A stretch of DNA of 64,000 nt from an uncultured Sulfitobacter sp. GTDB lineage: Bacteria; Pseudomonadota; Alphaproteobacteria; Rhodobacterales; Rhodobacteraceae. The position numbers and the translations under genes are program-made. The notes beneath the pieces were generated by a model, which saw only the letters and a program-made list of their open reading frames with translations, was not told the DNA's origin and did not search any database. Of the stretch, positions 27,184 to 38,484 are shown piece after piece. Position 1 is the stretch's first letter. Every line of letters starts with the position of its first letter. The stretch lies in contig NZ_CANMFS010000002.1 of the NCBI RefSeq assembly GCF_947497275.1, positions 1-64,000 on the forward strand, written 5' to 3'.

Positions 27184-28050
27184 TCAATTGTTCGCTTTTT
27201 CAACTGTTTCCTGCTTGGACTCGATGTCCAGCGGCGCATCCTTGGACATTGCGTCGTTGGAAACGGTTTCGTCGGACGCATTGCCGATTTCGACGCCGGT
27301 CGAAACGGCCTCTTCCTCGGGCGATTCTTCCATCGCACCGATGTCGACGCCAGCGGCACCCAGCTGGGCTGACATACCGTCGAGTGCGGCGCGCGATGCC
27401 AGATCGCAATAGAGCGCGATCGCACGGGCCGCGTCATCGTTTCCGGGGATGATATAGTCGATGCCGTCCGGCGAGCAGTTGGTGTCCACGACAGCAACAA
27501 CCGGAATGCCCAGCTTGTTCGCTTCGGCAATCGCCAATTGTTCCTTGCGCACGTCGATGACGAACAACAGGTCGGGACGGCCGCCCATTTCACGGATACC
27601 GCCGAGCGATGCTTCCAGTTTCATCTGGTCACGCTCCATGCCCAGGCGCTCTTTCTTGGTCAGACCGCCAAAGCCCTGCTCGGACTGCTCGTCGATGTGC
27701 TTGAGGCGCTGGATGGACTTCGACACGGTCTGCCAGTTGGTCAGCGTGCCGCCAAGCCAGCGGTGGTTCATGTAATACTGTGCGCATTTCTCGGCCGCAT
27801 CCGCGACGGGCTGTGCCGCCTGACGCTTGGTGCCGACGAAAAGAATACTGCCGCCCTTGGCGACGGTGTCACGGATGATCTTCAGTGCCTCGTCCAGCAT
27901 CGGAACGGTCTGCGTCAGATCCATGATGTGAATGCCGTTGCGCGCGCCATAGATGTAGGGACCCATACGGGGGTTCCAACGCTGCGTCTGGTGGCCGAAG
28001 TGTACGCCTGCTTCGAGCAACTGGCGCATGGAGAACTCTGGAAGAGCCAT
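27184..28050 (-). CDS. rpsB: 30S ribosomal protein S2
   Basis: This 288-residue ribosomal protein starts [20 protein letters not shown] and shows [30 protein letters not shown] and the [17 protein letters not shown] block. It has an acidic C-terminal extension beyond the core (rich in Glu, Asp and Ser), as in other alphaproteobacteria. ATG 28050 fits the family start. The open frame extends 56 codons upstream but carries no similarity. tsf lies about 100 bases downstream and is probably co-transcribed. Confidence 0.97.
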   Translation of the reverse strand: MALPEFSMRQLLEAGVHFGHQTQRWNPRMGPYIYGARNGIHIMDLTQTVPMLDEALKIIRDTVAKGGSILFVGTKRQAAQPVADAAEKCAQYYMNHRWLGGTLTNWQTVSKSIQRLKHIDEQSEQGFGGLTKKERLGMERDQMKLEASLGGIREMGGRPDLLFVIDVRKEQLAIAEANKLGIPVVAVVDTNCSPDGIDYIIPGNDDAARAIALYCDLASRAALDGMSAQLGAAGVDIGAMEESPEEEAVSTGVEIGNASDETVSNDAMSKDAPLDIESKQETVEKANN

Positions 28051-28248
28051 GTCGTTATACCTTTCCGGTTTAGCCTCGTCGGGGGTCTGACCTGCGGAAT
28101 GCGGGCCAACCGGCGGAACAGCGGGGATGTCTCTCCCGCGTGTCCCAATCCCCGACTGCGGGATTAAGTGGGGCGCGGATACACCGAAGCGCGCCTTACT
28201 GCAAGCACGAAAGCGCAAACCATGCGCCCTGCCCGGCCGGTTGGTGTG

Positions 28249-29094
28249 TCAGCGATGCCGGTCGGTTGGATCAAGGGCCGCGCGGTGTGCCTCCCGAATG
28301 GATCGTTCACAGGTAGCGGCAAGATCCTTGCGGTGGGCGGTGCCGCTAACACGGACAGGCGCGCAGAAGATCGTTTCGACCGAACCTTGCCGCACCGGCA
28401 TCAGCGTTGTCAAAAGGTGGCTTGCGAAATCCATGTCGCCCCACCAGCCGTAGAACCGCCGGTCCTGTCGCGCAGGTGGATGGTAGACGACGGCGACAGG
28501 CTGGATCCAGATATCATCCTTGATCTGAGGTGCAAAGAATGCCTCAAAGAGCGTTGTTTTAAATGGAAGAACCTGCATTCCATCCGTGCTCGTTCCTTCG
28601 GGAAAGAACAAGAGCCGATGGCCTGCCATGAGCCGTTCCTGAAACAGAAGCGTCTGCGCGCGCGCGCGCGCCGGATTGCGTTCAATAAATACGGTGCCTG
28701 TGGCTCGGGCCAGCCACCCGATGCCGGGCCAGCGCGCGACTTCGGACTTCGACACGAAATAGAAGGACTGGCGCGCATTCAGCGTGAAGATGTCGAGCCA
28801 ACTGCTGTGATTTGCGACAATCGCACCGTTATGTGTCATCGGGGATCCAGTTTGCCGCAGACGAAGCCCGAGAATGCGCAGCGCGTTTCGGCAGACAAAC
28901 CGCGTGATATGCGGGGTTATTGGCCGCGCCATGCCGTAGACGGGCCGTTCGACCGCACGGATCAATAGCAAAAGCACGAGACATCCAAAGACCAGAATGG
29001 ACAATGCAAGGGCTCGCATGGGCACGAGAACAAAAGCGGCGCCCGTCAGCTTTGGACGCGGTGGATAGGAGGCGGCGTGCCAAGGCGTGCTCAA
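28249..29094 (-). CDS. olsA: Lysophospholipid/lyso-ornithine lipid O-acyltransferase (OlsA/PlsC family)
   Basis: This 281-residue membrane acyltransferase has a hydrophobic N-terminus (ALSILVFGCLVLLLLIRAV), the catalytic NHSSWLD motif, the FIERNPAR block and the FPEGTSTDG acceptor motif of the PlsC superfamily. Its neighbour is an OlsB-like N-acyltransferase, so the likely role is O-acylation of lyso-ornithine lipid, though lysophosphatidate is possible. I chose TTG 29094 because it overlaps the olsB stop (TTGA) and the frame has no better start there. PlsC versus OlsA rests on context. Confidence 0.8.
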   Translation of the reverse strand: MSTPWHAASYPPRPKLTGAAFVLVPMRALALSILVFGCLVLLLLIRAVERPVYGMARPITPHITRFVCRNALRILGLRLRQTGSPMTHNGAIVANHSSWLDIFTLNARQSFYFVSKSEVARWPGIGWLARATGTVFIERNPARARAQTLLFQERLMAGHRLLFFPEGTSTDGMQVLPFKTTLFEAFFAPQIKDDIWIQPVAVVYHPPARQDRRFYGWWGDMDFASHLLTTLMPVRQGSVETIFCAPVRVSGTAHRKDLAATCERSIREAHRAALDPTDRHR

Positions 29095-29855
29095 GACGCA
29101 CCGCGCGTGTAAATCTTCGACTGGCGCTCGTTCAACATGGCGGTGTCCATCAAAAGGCATACGTCGGTGGTATTGAAGGCATGATCAATGAACGCACCTT
29201 CGCCCACGCATCCACCGAGCCGCAGATAGGCTTTGATCAGGCTTGGGATCTGGACCATCGCGGCGCGGCGTTCCAGATGAGCTTCGTCGATCAAGTCCAT
29301 TCTTTGGAAGGATTTTTCGGACGCCCGCACCCTCAGGGCAGGAGGCGCGAGATAGCGGTGATGCAAGAGCGACAGTGGCGCGGCCAAAGCAGCAGCATCG
29401 GTTCCGTGAAAACTGGCCACTCCGAAAAGCACCTCGATCCGGTACTGCGCCGCATAATCGGCCAATCCGGACCAAAGCGCGTGCATGGCCGAACCGCCGC
29501 GGTACGCAGGATGCAGACACGAGCGGCCAAGCTCGAGCAACCGGCGACCGGACGATTTTAACGGACCGAGGTCATATTCGCCTTCCGAATAGAAGCCCCC
29601 TGCCGCGACCGCGCGGTCCGCGCGCAGCAAACGATACACGCCAATCACATCGCTGCTGCCGCGCTCGGTCAGGATCAGATGATCGAAAAACGGATCAAAC
29701 CTGTCCTGTTCAAGCTGGTCTGCGTGATCGACCATATCGCCGGTGCCACCCAGCTCGCGGATGAAAACGGCGTATCGCAGGCGTTGGGCGGCATGCAGTT
29801 CGGCATCCGTTTCGGCAAGTTTGACCGCAAAATCTGCTCTGCTGTGATGTGCCAT
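29091..29855 (-). CDS. olsB: L-ornithine N-alpha-acyltransferase (OlsB-like)
   Basis: The 254-residue protein is a GNAT-like OlsB acyltransferase, which transfers a 3-hydroxyacyl chain from ACP to ornithine in the first step of ornithine-lipid synthesis. Recognisable blocks are QRLRYAVFIRELGG, GVYRLLRADRA, FYSEGEYDLGPL and LELGRSCLHPAYRGG. ATG 29855 has GGAAGG just upstream, and ATG 29870 is an alternative. It overlaps the downstream acyltransferase, forming an olsBA operon. In related species this operon responds to phosphate starvation, but no clear Pho box is visible here. Confidence 0.88.
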   Translation of the reverse strand: MAHHSRADFAVKLAETDAELHAAQRLRYAVFIRELGGTGDMVDHADQLEQDRFDPFFDHLILTERGSSDVIGVYRLLRADRAVAAGGFYSEGEYDLGPLKSSGRRLLELGRSCLHPAYRGGSAMHALWSGLADYAAQYRIEVLFGVASFHGTDAAALAAPLSLLHHRYLAPPALRVRASEKSFQRMDLIDEAHLERRAAMVQIPSLIKAYLRLGGCVGEGAFIDHAFNTTDVCLLMDTAMLNERQSKIYTRGAS

Positions 29856-29998
29856 CGGACCTTCCGCCATGTCCCGGTGCGACAGTTACGCCGCGCACCG
29901 TATAAAAGCAACGCTCGACCCTTGACGCATACTACCTATGGTTATCCAATCGGATTAAATCAGCGCGTTACCATTTATTAACAAGTATTGTGGGATGC

Positions 29999-30181
29999 TT
30001 AACCCTCAAACACAGGAAGAAGTGCCACACGGGAGCTATCAATGACCATCTTGCCACAATCGCGGAAATTCACAGTGACCTTCCCGCCAATGTTGCTTTG
30101 AACTTGGCCGACGCCCCAATCGGGTTGACCGGGATGCTTGACCAGCATGCCGGGAGTCAAAATCGCGTTCAGATCATCCAC
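29999..30181 (-). CDS. DUF3553-family small protein
   Basis: The 60-residue protein has the DUF3553 pattern: LTPGMLVKHPGQPDWGVGQVQS and GGKVTVNFRDCGKMVID. The fold suggests a small beta-barrel, as in SH3-like or CarD/RNAP-binding domains, but no function is known. GTG 30181 is the start, with AAGGGA nearby. It is divergent from the chpT-like gene, with a 32-base gap that must hold both start signals. Confidence 0.85.
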   Translation of the reverse strand: MDDLNAILTPGMLVKHPGQPDWGVGQVQSNIGGKVTVNFRDCGKMVIDSSRVALLPVFEG

Positions 30182-30213
30182 TGTCGTTCCCTTCGCCTCA
30201 AGGAGTTCAGAAT

Positions 30214-30807
30214 ATGGACCGAGATACAGCTTTTGCCACTCTCATCGGAAGCCGCATCTGCCATGATCTGATATCGCCCATTGGCGCGATCAACAATGGT
30301 CTGGAATTGATCGAAATGAGCAATCCGGCGGGAAGCCCGGAACTCGCCTTGATCAGCGAAAGCGTCAGCAGTGCCAGCGCGCGTATCCGGTTTTTCCGTA
30401 TCGCTTTCGGCGCGGCAGGCGAACAGATGGTCAGCCGTGCCGAAGTCGTGTCGATCCTCGAAGACGTGTACGCAAGCGGCCGCCTGAAAATTGTCTGGCA
30501 GCCGTCTGACGGTTTGCAACGCACATACGTCAAACTGGCGTTCCTTGCGCTGCTCTGTCTCGAAACGGGGATGCCGTATGGCGGGCGCGTGGAAATCACG
30601 CTGCAACAGGAAACCGTCATTCTTACCGGACATGCGGACAAACTTAACATCGATGAAGCTCTTTGGACGCGGCTCAGCGGTGGTCCGGAGGGTGCGGCGC
30701 TCGTTCCCGCACATGTTCAGTTCGGTCTGCTGCCGGTGATCGCATCGGACGAAGGGCGCAAGGTTCGCGTGTCGAGTGAGGAGACGAGGATCGTGATCAC
30801 GATCTGA
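30214..30807 (+). CDS. chpT: ChpT-like histidine phosphotransferase
   Basis: This 197-residue protein resembles ChpT. The phosphorylated His is in SRICHDLISPIGAINNGLEL (about residue 17), followed by a dimerising helix pair and a degenerate ATP-binding-like domain. In alphaproteobacteria ChpT passes phosphoryl groups from CckA to CtrA and CpdR. Roseobacters use this to control motility, gene-transfer agents and cell cycle. cckA and ctrA are not in the window. A 32-base gap separates it from the divergent DUF3553 gene. Confidence 0.88.
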   Translation: MDRDTAFATLIGSRICHDLISPIGAINNGLELIEMSNPAGSPELALISESVSSASARIRFFRIAFGAAGEQMVSRAEVVSILEDVYASGRLKIVWQPSDGLQRTYVKLAFLALLCLETGMPYGGRVEITLQQETVILTGHADKLNIDEALWTRLSGGPEGAALVPAHVQFGLLPVIASDEGRKVRVSSEETRIVITI

Positions 30808-30948
30808 TACTGCCGGGTGCTGCGCCGGCTGGCAGTGCGAGGTTCATCCTTTGCTGCTTTCAAGCGGTGCCATTGCCCGTAGTGGTCGTGGTATTGAGCT
30901 CCATGAATTTAATTATATCCATGATTATCAGCGGCCTATCTGCCGATC

Positions 30949-33095
<2,147 letters not shown>

Positions 33096-33632
33096 CTAGC
33101 GCAGCAGTTTTCTGCTATAGGTCCAGGTGGGTACGGTTGTATCGCGCGCAAGGCAAAATGTCTCGGCATCCCCCAGATAGTGAAACCCCGCGTTGATCAG
33201 TACTTTTGCAGAAGCGGGATTATCATGGAAGACAGATGCGAACATTGTGTCGTGCCCCAGCGGGTTTCGCGTAACTAGCGCATGGACCGCATCGGAGGCG
33301 ACATGCGTGCCCCAGAACGGCGGTGCCACCCAATAGCCGACTTCGCACTGGTTGCGGTCCAGCCGGACCAAGCTGATCACCCCCATCACCTCCGACCCGT
33401 TTGGACCGCCGCCGTCCATCACCCATACGTCTTCTTCGCGTTCGGACTTCATCGCGCGTTCGATGAACCCTTCGATTACCCCTGGGGGCAACGGATGCGG
33501 GATCCGTACCGTGCTGGCGGCGACGCGGATGTCGGCCGCGTAATATTCGATCCGCGTCAGGTCGGAGCGGCGCACGGGGCGCAGTACGAAACGGTCGGTT
33601 GTCAGTGTTGGCTGACGAAAAATCTGCTGCAT
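33096..33632 (-). CDS. GNAT-family N-acetyltransferase
   Basis: This 178-residue protein is of the RimJ/RimL acetyltransferase type: TDRFVLRPVRRSDL at the start, CEVGYWVAPPFWGTHVASDAV (acetyl-CoA binding region) and VFHDNPASAKVLINAGF. I chose ATG 33632, which overlaps the LysE-type gene stop as TAATG. Longer upstream starts carry no similarity. The acceptor is unknown. The cluster of LysE-like exporter, acetyltransferase and obg probably forms one transcript, by spacing (18 bases before obg). Confidence 0.85.
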   Translation of the reverse strand: MQQIFRQPTLTTDRFVLRPVRRSDLTRIEYYAADIRVAASTVRIPHPLPPGVIEGFIERAMKSEREEDVWVMDGGGPNGSEVMGVISLVRLDRNQCEVGYWVAPPFWGTHVASDAVHALVTRNPLGHDTMFASVFHDNPASAKVLINAGFHYLGDAETFCLARDTTVPTWTYSRKLLR

Positions 33633-34237
33633 TATAGTGACCCACCCGCGAAAAGAACAAACAGCACCGACGCCACAGTCAAGGCGGCAAGTGTCCACAT
33701 CAGATAGGGTTCCGCACGGGTGCCCGCAACGGTGCTTGCGATCGCCTGCCCGCCCAAAGTCCAGAGCGGATGCATGACAAGCTGGCATATAAGCAGAATC
33801 GCAGCGACAATGGCGGTTGCGGCAAAGGGCGAGGTGCCCGGCCCGACAAAGGCCGTGAAGCTGCCGACGATCATCGCCCAGGCCTTTGGGTTAAGTAGGT
33901 GCACAATCAAACCGGCGAGAAAACCGGGCGCTACAGCTTCCGCATCATGCCCGTCGAGGCGCAGGTTTGCCACCTTCCAGGCAAGCCAGATGATATACGC
34001 CGCCGACGCGTATTTGAGGATCGCGAAGACCTGCGGTGCCGATTGCGCAAGCTCCATCAATCCGAATCCGACCGGCCAGATGATGAACTGCTTGCCCAAG
34101 GCGACACCGGCCACGAACGGCAACGCCGCGCGAAAGCCGAAGCGTGCGCCGGTGGCCAGAAGGGCCATGTTCGCCGGTCCCGGTGTCCCCACCTGACTGG
34201 CGGCGAAGATGGTGAGAGGAACTATCGCGACGCTCAT
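33632..34237 (-). CDS. LysE-family amino-acid exporter
   Basis: This 201-residue inner-membrane protein has about six helices and the LysE/RhtB opening VGTPGPANMALLATGARFGFRAALPFVAG, with a second conserved helix ending in NPKAWAMIVGSFTAF. It likely exports an amino acid or related metabolite. ATG 34237 fits the family start, and the frame runs 23 codons further up without similarity. It overlaps the acetyltransferase gene. The substrate is unknown. Confidence 0.88.
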   Translation of the reverse strand: MSVAIVPLTIFAASQVGTPGPANMALLATGARFGFRAALPFVAGVALGKQFIIWPVGFGLMELAQSAPQVFAILKYASAAYIIWLAWKVANLRLDGHDAEAVAPGFLAGLIVHLLNPKAWAMIVGSFTAFVGPGTSPFAATAIVAAILLICQLVMHPLWTLGGQAIASTVAGTRAEPYLMWTLAALTVASVLFVLFAGGSL

Positions 34238-34310
34238 GCGTAGCGCACGCTTGCACTGGAAAGATTCAAAGGGCCACTCCTTTTCGGAGTTGTGGCGACA
34301 AGGCAAGAGC

Positions 34311-34341
34311 CAAAAAAAAGGACCGGCGTTTCCGCCGGTCC
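34311..34341 (-). terminator. Rho-independent terminator of rplU-rpmA
   Basis: GACCGGCG (34321-34328) and CGCCGGTC (34333-34340) pair perfectly around a TTTC loop. Read leftward a run of eight T follows (complement of positions 34312-34319). It lies about 30 bases after the rpmA stop. Confidence 0.9.
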
Positions 34342-34369
34342 CTGAAAGTGCTTTATCTTCGGGTACGGC

Positions 34370-34639
34370 TTACTCGGCGGCTTCCGCTGCCGGGACGATC
34401 GAGATGAACGTGCGCTTTTTCAGCCCCTTGTGGAACGATACATTGCCGTCGACTGTCGCAAAGATGGTGTGATCCTTACCCATGCCCACGCCTTCGCCGG
34501 GCCAGAACTTGGTCCCGCGCTGGCGCACGATGATGTTGCCGGGAACAACGACTTCGCCGCCGTATTTCTTCACGCCAAGGCGACGACCAGCCGAGTCGCG
34601 CCCGTTACGGGATGAACCGCCTGCTTTTTTATGTGCCAT
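34370..34639 (-). CDS. rpmA: 50S ribosomal protein L27
   Basis: The 89-residue protein starts [20 protein letters not shown] and contains [11 protein letters not shown] and [23 protein letters not shown], the L27 signature. Its N-terminus reaches the peptidyl-transferase centre. It follows rplU with an 11-base gap and ends at a strong terminator. Confidence 0.97.
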   Translation of the reverse strand: MAHKKAGGSSRNGRDSAGRRLGVKKYGGEVVVPGNIIVRQRGTKFWPGEGVGMGKDHTIFATVDGNVSFHKGLKKRTFISIVPAAEAAE

Positions 34640-34650
34640 CTGGTCTCTCC

Positions 34651-35424
34651 TTAGCCTTTAGCCAGTTCTTTGGCCTGTGCGATCCAGTCTTCACGACCGA
34701 CACGACCCTTGAACGACAGTTTCTCTTCGATCTCTTCGACGTCCGCTTCGGTCCATGCCGCGATCTGCGCGAATGTGGTGATGCCCACGTCGTTCAGCTT
34801 GCCGACGATCACCGGGCCAATCCCGGAAATCTTGCTCAGATCATCGCTTTCGCCTTTGGCAGCCTTGTCATCAGATGTAGCCGCTGCTGGTTTGTCTTCT
34901 TTCTTCGTCACGTCCTTGCCGGCGGCGTTTCCGGCTTCGGCTTTCTTCGCGGGCTTGGCGGATTTTGCCTTTGCCTCGCCTTCGTTCACGCGTTTGGCCA
35001 TCTCGGCCTGCTCACCCTTGTTGAAGGTGTAACGCTCTTCGATCGCCGCAACCGCTGCGGAACTGACGGATCCCGTGCCGACAGCCGCCGTTACACCGGA
35101 TTTGCCCGCGCCCGACGCCATGATTTCGGTAATCTTGACCAGAGTCAGCTTCTGGCGGTGGCCTTTGGTGCGCTTGGACGAGTGCTTGCGCCGGCGCTTG
35201 ACGAAGTGGATGACTTTTTCGCCCTTGATCTGGTCGACGACTTCCGCCTGAACACCAGCATCTTCAATCAGAGGCGCGCCGACCTTCGGATCGTCGCCGC
35301 CCAGCATCAGAACATCGTTGAATTGAACGGTTTCACCGGCAGATGCCGCAATACGTTCCACGCGCAGCATATCGCCGGCATGTACTTTATATTGCTTACC
35401 GCCTGTTTTCAGGACCGCAAACAT
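34651..35424 (-). CDS. rplU: 50S ribosomal protein L21 with long C-terminal extension
   Basis: The first ~105 residues are standard L21 ([20 protein letters not shown] and [20 protein letters not shown]). After that the protein continues for about 150 residues. This extension is rich in Ala, Lys and Glu and ends with a helix-hairpin-helix-like unit ([20 protein letters not shown] and [21 protein letters not shown]). Total length is 257, more than twice the usual ~103. Similar extensions occur in Rhodobacterales. I chose ATG 35424. The extra domain may bind rRNA or DNA. That is inference. Confidence 0.95.
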   Translation of the reverse strand: MFAVLKTGGKQYKVHAGDMLRVERIAASAGETVQFNDVLMLGGDDPKVGAPLIEDAGVQAEVVDQIKGEKVIHFVKRRRKHSSKRTKGHRQKLTLVKITEIMASGAGKSGVTAAVGTGSVSSAAVAAIEERYTFNKGEQAEMAKRVNEGEAKAKSAKPAKKAEAGNAAGKDVTKKEDKPAAATSDDKAAKGESDDLSKISGIGPVIVGKLNDVGITTFAQIAAWTEADVEEIEEKLSFKGRVGREDWIAQAKELAKG

Positions 35425-35626
35425 AGGTCTTCCTTCACATTTTCCGCGTCCTGTGGCCCCCGGTTTCCGGGCGTTCGCGAAGCCGTGCTTCACCGTCGAA
35501 CAGCGCGCCCTTGGGCGTCATTGACATATCTCTGCGCCGGGAAGATTCCCGTGCAGTGGGGGGCTTATGTCTGCATCGTATGGGCAAGTCAAGCGCAAGC
35601 GTGCAACTGATCTTGCGTCCCCTGCG

Positions 35627-36433
35627 CTAAAGCTCCTCCGCCGCCATGTTCAGAGCCATCGCGCGCCCTAACGCATAAGAAATGTCTTCGTAAAGCGGAT
35701 CGAAACCGGCAAAGAGACCGGCGTTGAGCGCGGTACCTGCACTGCTTTCCGAGAACCTCACGTAGGTCTCCAGCGCGTCAGCGTCCAGCGGACTATAGGC
35801 CAACAGCATGAAGGCTCCCAACCACGCCTCGGTGTCGAGCGCAATGTTTTCGCGCTCGGACATCACATCGTCGAGGATTTCGGTGTCGGTCATATCGTAG
35901 ACGCCGCCATCAACCAGGGCGCGCAGGAACTGGTAGTTGGAATTGAGCGCCGAGGTGACGTTGCGGTTGATCAAATCACCCGCGTCGATCATTCGCTCGA
36001 TCCGGGCAAGGCGGGGGTCGCTGCCTTGCAACGCGGCAAACCTGTCGCGGGCTGCCTGTTCTACGTCAGGATCGGCCAGCGCCGCGCGGGCGGAGTTTTC
36101 GAGCATGATGATCCGCCGGCCCGCATCGGTTGCGAAGAACGTAATCGTCTCTTCGAGCAGATCGCCTTGCAAGGCAGGCTCCACTCCTGCGCGGATCGCT
36201 TCATGGATGCGTTCCGCGTCATAGATTCGGGCCACCTGTTGCTGCCAGGCGGCTCCGCCCTGCCCGTCCAGCCATTCCCGGTCGAGCGTCGCGCCAAAGT
36301 TCAGCCCTTCGGTGTGCAGGATCCCGCTCAACTGGCGTATCTCGAGCACATCCATCAGCACCGTATGGCGCGCGTTGGCCCACACCGGCAGCGCGATCAG
36401 TACCATCAGGCAGGCGGCGACGACACGGCGCAT
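35627..36433 (-). CDS. DUF2059-domain secreted protein, second copy
   Basis: The 268-residue protein has a Sec signal peptide (VVAACLMVLIALPVWANA) and an all-helical mature part resembling DUF2059: ITFFATDAGRRIIMLENSARAAL and SPLDADALETYVRFSESSAGTALN. I chose ATG 36433, which overlaps the previous stop as TGATG. GTG 36436 is an alternative. It is a diverged paralogue of the gene before it. DUF2059 proteins are periplasmic with no known function. Confidence 0.8.
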   Translation of the reverse strand: MRRVVAACLMVLIALPVWANARHTVLMDVLEIRQLSGILHTEGLNFGATLDREWLDGQGGAAWQQQVARIYDAERIHEAIRAGVEPALQGDLLEETITFFATDAGRRIIMLENSARAALADPDVEQAARDRFAALQGSDPRLARIERMIDAGDLINRNVTSALNSNYQFLRALVDGGVYDMTDTEILDDVMSERENIALDTEAWLGAFMLLAYSPLDADALETYVRFSESSAGTALNAGLFAGFDPLYEDISYALGRAMALNMAAEEL

Positions 36434-37260
36434 CACAAATCCTGACTCGGCTGCATGTCCCTGAGCCGGTCGGCCACGGCTTCGTACCGGTTTGCCATTA
36501 TTTCATATTGCACCGCATTCATCAGCGCATAGACCTTCTGCATCCTGGGATCTTCGAGCGCCTCGGCGTAAGTTACCAATTCGTCATCGGAAAACGCCTG
36601 ATAGGTATAGGCGGAGCCTTCCAGCGCGCTTTGCCGCAGGCTGGCGCGCAGTTCCGCTTCCTGTGTCCGCAACGCTTCACGCAGGTCCGGCTCGTCCATC
36701 TGCATCTCGATCACCCCCGCCGCGGCAGCCGCCGTGAGAAAGCGGATCTGCACCTCCTGTATGGCCTGCACAGAGGCGTCCTCGCTTCCGCTGGCGGTGT
36801 TCAGACGCTCCAGAATCGCGATGCGTGGAGAAGAGATACTGTGCAGACCCTCAATGATCTGGCCGCCACTGTCGGATTTCAGCCCTTCTTCCTCGATCAT
36901 GTGTGAGCGGTTCTCGGCCTCGACCAATCGCTGGCCAAGGTCCGTGGCATAGAAATCTGCCGCATGTTCAAGAAGCGTCGAGTCGAGCGCCTCTTGCAGG
37001 ATATCGATGGCCATGTCGTGCATGAGATCCGTATCGAAAACCTCGCGTACCAGACGCTGCCATTCCGATCCGAAATCCTCAGCCGCGATGCCCAGCATCT
37101 GGGGCGCCGCATCCGCCGATAGCCGGATACTCTCAAGCGCGACGTCGAAACCGGTCACCTCCAGAAACGCTTCGACATTCGCGCGTTCGGCCGCCTTGGC
37201 AGGCACTGCCGCCATCACCACGATGGCAGGTACGACGAGAAGCTGCTGTATCAATCGCAT
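36433..37260 (-). CDS. DUF2059-domain secreted protein, first copy
   Basis: This 275-residue protein begins with a signal peptide (LLVVPAIVVMAAVPAKA) and a helical mature domain of DUF2059 type. DLGQRLVEAENR and FSDDELVTYAEALEDPRMQKVYAL match the pattern of the next gene. The two genes form a tandem pair made by old duplication, since the shared pattern is much clearer than the identity. It has its own ATG at 37260 with AAGGAATTCC just before. The function is unknown. Confidence 0.8.
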   Translation of the reverse strand: MRLIQQLLVVPAIVVMAAVPAKAAERANVEAFLEVTGFDVALESIRLSADAAPQMLGIAAEDFGSEWQRLVREVFDTDLMHDMAIDILQEALDSTLLEHAADFYATDLGQRLVEAENRSHMIEEEGLKSDSGGQIIEGLHSISSPRIAILERLNTASGSEDASVQAIQEVQIRFLTAAAAAGVIEMQMDEPDLREALRTQEAELRASLRQSALEGSAYTYQAFSDDELVTYAEALEDPRMQKVYALMNAVQYEIMANRYEAVADRLRDMQPSQDL

Positions 37261-37402
37261 TGGAATTCCTTTCGGGCTGTGGCCAATAACCTAAGCCTTC
37301 TCCCTGCCGCTGCAATGGAAAATCAGCAGCGTGGCAAAGATGCGCGCGGCAGGGCTTGTTCTTAACCGCGATCCCGACTAAACGAGCGCACCAGACCCCC
37401 GC

Positions 37403-37492
37403 GGAGAGGTGCCGGAGTGGTCGAACGGGGCGGTCTCGAAAACCGTTGAGGGTGCAAGCCTTCCCAGGGTTCGAATCCCTGTCTCTCCGCCA
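37403..37492 (+). tRNA. tRNA-Ser (anticodon CGA)
   Basis: The 90-base sequence folds as a class II tRNA. The acceptor stem is GGAGAGG with TCTCTCC, followed by discriminator G and an encoded CCA. The anticodon loop CTCGAAA gives anticodon CGA for serine UCG codons. There is a long variable arm and a TTCGAATCC T-loop region. No duplicated 3' fragment that would mark an integrated element is seen within the window, although the next 5 kb is accessory in character. Confidence 0.97.
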
Positions 37493-37729
37493 CTAAGCTA
37501 CTGAATTCAGATGATGATACCTACCTAATTAGCTTCGCTAACATGCCGGGCGGGTGTCGTGAAAAGACCCAAAGTCGGCATGCTTTGCCGTGTTGTTGCG
37601 TCACCGCATGCACCGATTAAACCGTGACACTGCCAAATTTCGCTTGGCCAATGCCCGTTGCGCCCTTCCCCGAACGACAATAGCCGCGCCGTTTCGGATA
37701 GGGCTTTCATCGGCCGGGGTCAGTTTGGG
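37493..37729. other. tRNA-proximal gap
   Basis: I see no gene with family features here. Short open frames on both strands overlap, and none has a good start signal. It marks the entry to a gene-poor accessory stretch. Confidence 0.4.
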
Positions 37730-37945
37730 TCAAAAACCAACATTGCCGATGCCTTTCAAATCCGCCCATTGGGTCATCGCCATCTCTGCAACCCGGCCTC
37801 CGGTTGCGTCGAGGAAGACCCGGAAGAAGCAGAGGGTGCCCGGTGCGCGCCGTTCCAGCATTTGGATAGCCTCATCTGTGGGGAGGACGATGTCCGGCAG
37901 GCTTTCCTTCATTCCGGTCTTCTCTATTTGCAAAACTGGATTCAT
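37730..37945 (-). CDS. Small hypothetical protein coupled to DUF488 gene
   Basis: The 71-residue protein starts MNPVLQIEKTGMKESLP and contains LDATGGRVAEMAMTQWADLKG. Its ATG overlaps the stop of the DUF488 gene by 4 bases, the main support that it is real. The family is not recognised. It is predicted soluble and has one Cys. It is the last of a three-gene leftward set with DUF2945 and DUF488. Confidence 0.5.
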   Translation of the reverse strand: MNPVLQIEKTGMKESLPDIVLPTDEAIQMLERRAPGTLCFFRVFLDATGGRVAEMAMTQWADLKGIGNVGF

Positions 37946-38484
37946 TTCGATCCATCCCAGCTTTTTGATGCGGTGAGGTTGCGATTGATCGTCGCTATTA
38001 AAGCTCCCGCATTCTTGTCTATGCGACCTAGCGCCATCAGATGCCGCACTTCATGGCCGCGGAGCAGCAGCCAGTCGGTGATGATCCGGCGATGACAGCG
38101 CCACCAGACGGCTTCCGAGCACATCATGGCCAAAGACCGTTCCCGGCCAAGAACAACCAACTCTTCGAAGGCGACCCGGAAGTCGGAGCCTTGGGTATAG
38201 TCGGCGTAATTGTGGAAGCTTTGCACCCGCCAGAAAGCGTTCAGATCGTCATCGACACCGGGTTGCTTCGAACGACGCCCCCCGAGCGCCAAAACGTGCC
38301 GGTAGGCGATCTGATGCTCGGCCAGCCTTTCGGGGAATACGTCGACATTGAATTCGGGATTGTTTTTTGACTTGGGGAAGGACCGAACGTCTACTACCAC
38401 TCCGATCCCGGCCTCCAGCAGCATGTCGATGACCGTCTGCGACGGCCGGTTCGAATATCCGATTGTCGCGAACCCGCCGCTCAT
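37942..38484 (-). CDS. DUF488-family protein
   Basis: This 180-residue protein shows the DUF488 pattern: IGYSNRPSQTVIDMLLEAGI, VVVDVRSFPKSKNNPEFN and the later LAMMCSEAVWWRCHRRIITDWLL. The conserved Cys-x8-Cys-His arrangement suggests a metal or redox site, but the reaction is unknown. It overlaps the TUDOR-like gene (ATGA) and the following 71-residue gene. The triplet is probably one small operon. Confidence 0.85.
   Translation of the reverse strand: MSGGFATIGYSNRPSQTVIDMLLEAGIGVVVDVRSFPKSKNNPEFNVDVFPERLAEHQIAYRHVLALGGRRSKQPGVDDDLNAFWRVQSFHNYADYTQGSDFRVAFEELVVLGRERSLAMMCSEAVWWRCHRRIITDWLLLRGHEVRHLMALGRIDKNAGALIATINRNLTASKSWDGSK

Noticed and set aside
29871..29900. Pho-box-like GTAACTGTCGC before olsB
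   Set aside because: Only one heptamer is recognisable and it lies 25 bases from the start codon, too close for a PhoB -35 region.
29960..29990. CtrA-like TTAA motif spacing downstream of olsB region
   Set aside because: Only one half matches TTAA. The other half is TTAC/TAAC with wrong spacing, so I do not call a CtrA site.
37590..38095. Plus-strand frames of 128 and 145 codons after tRNA-Ser
   Set aside because: Antisense to the DUF488 gene and its coupled 71-residue gene, which have overlap support. No motifs.
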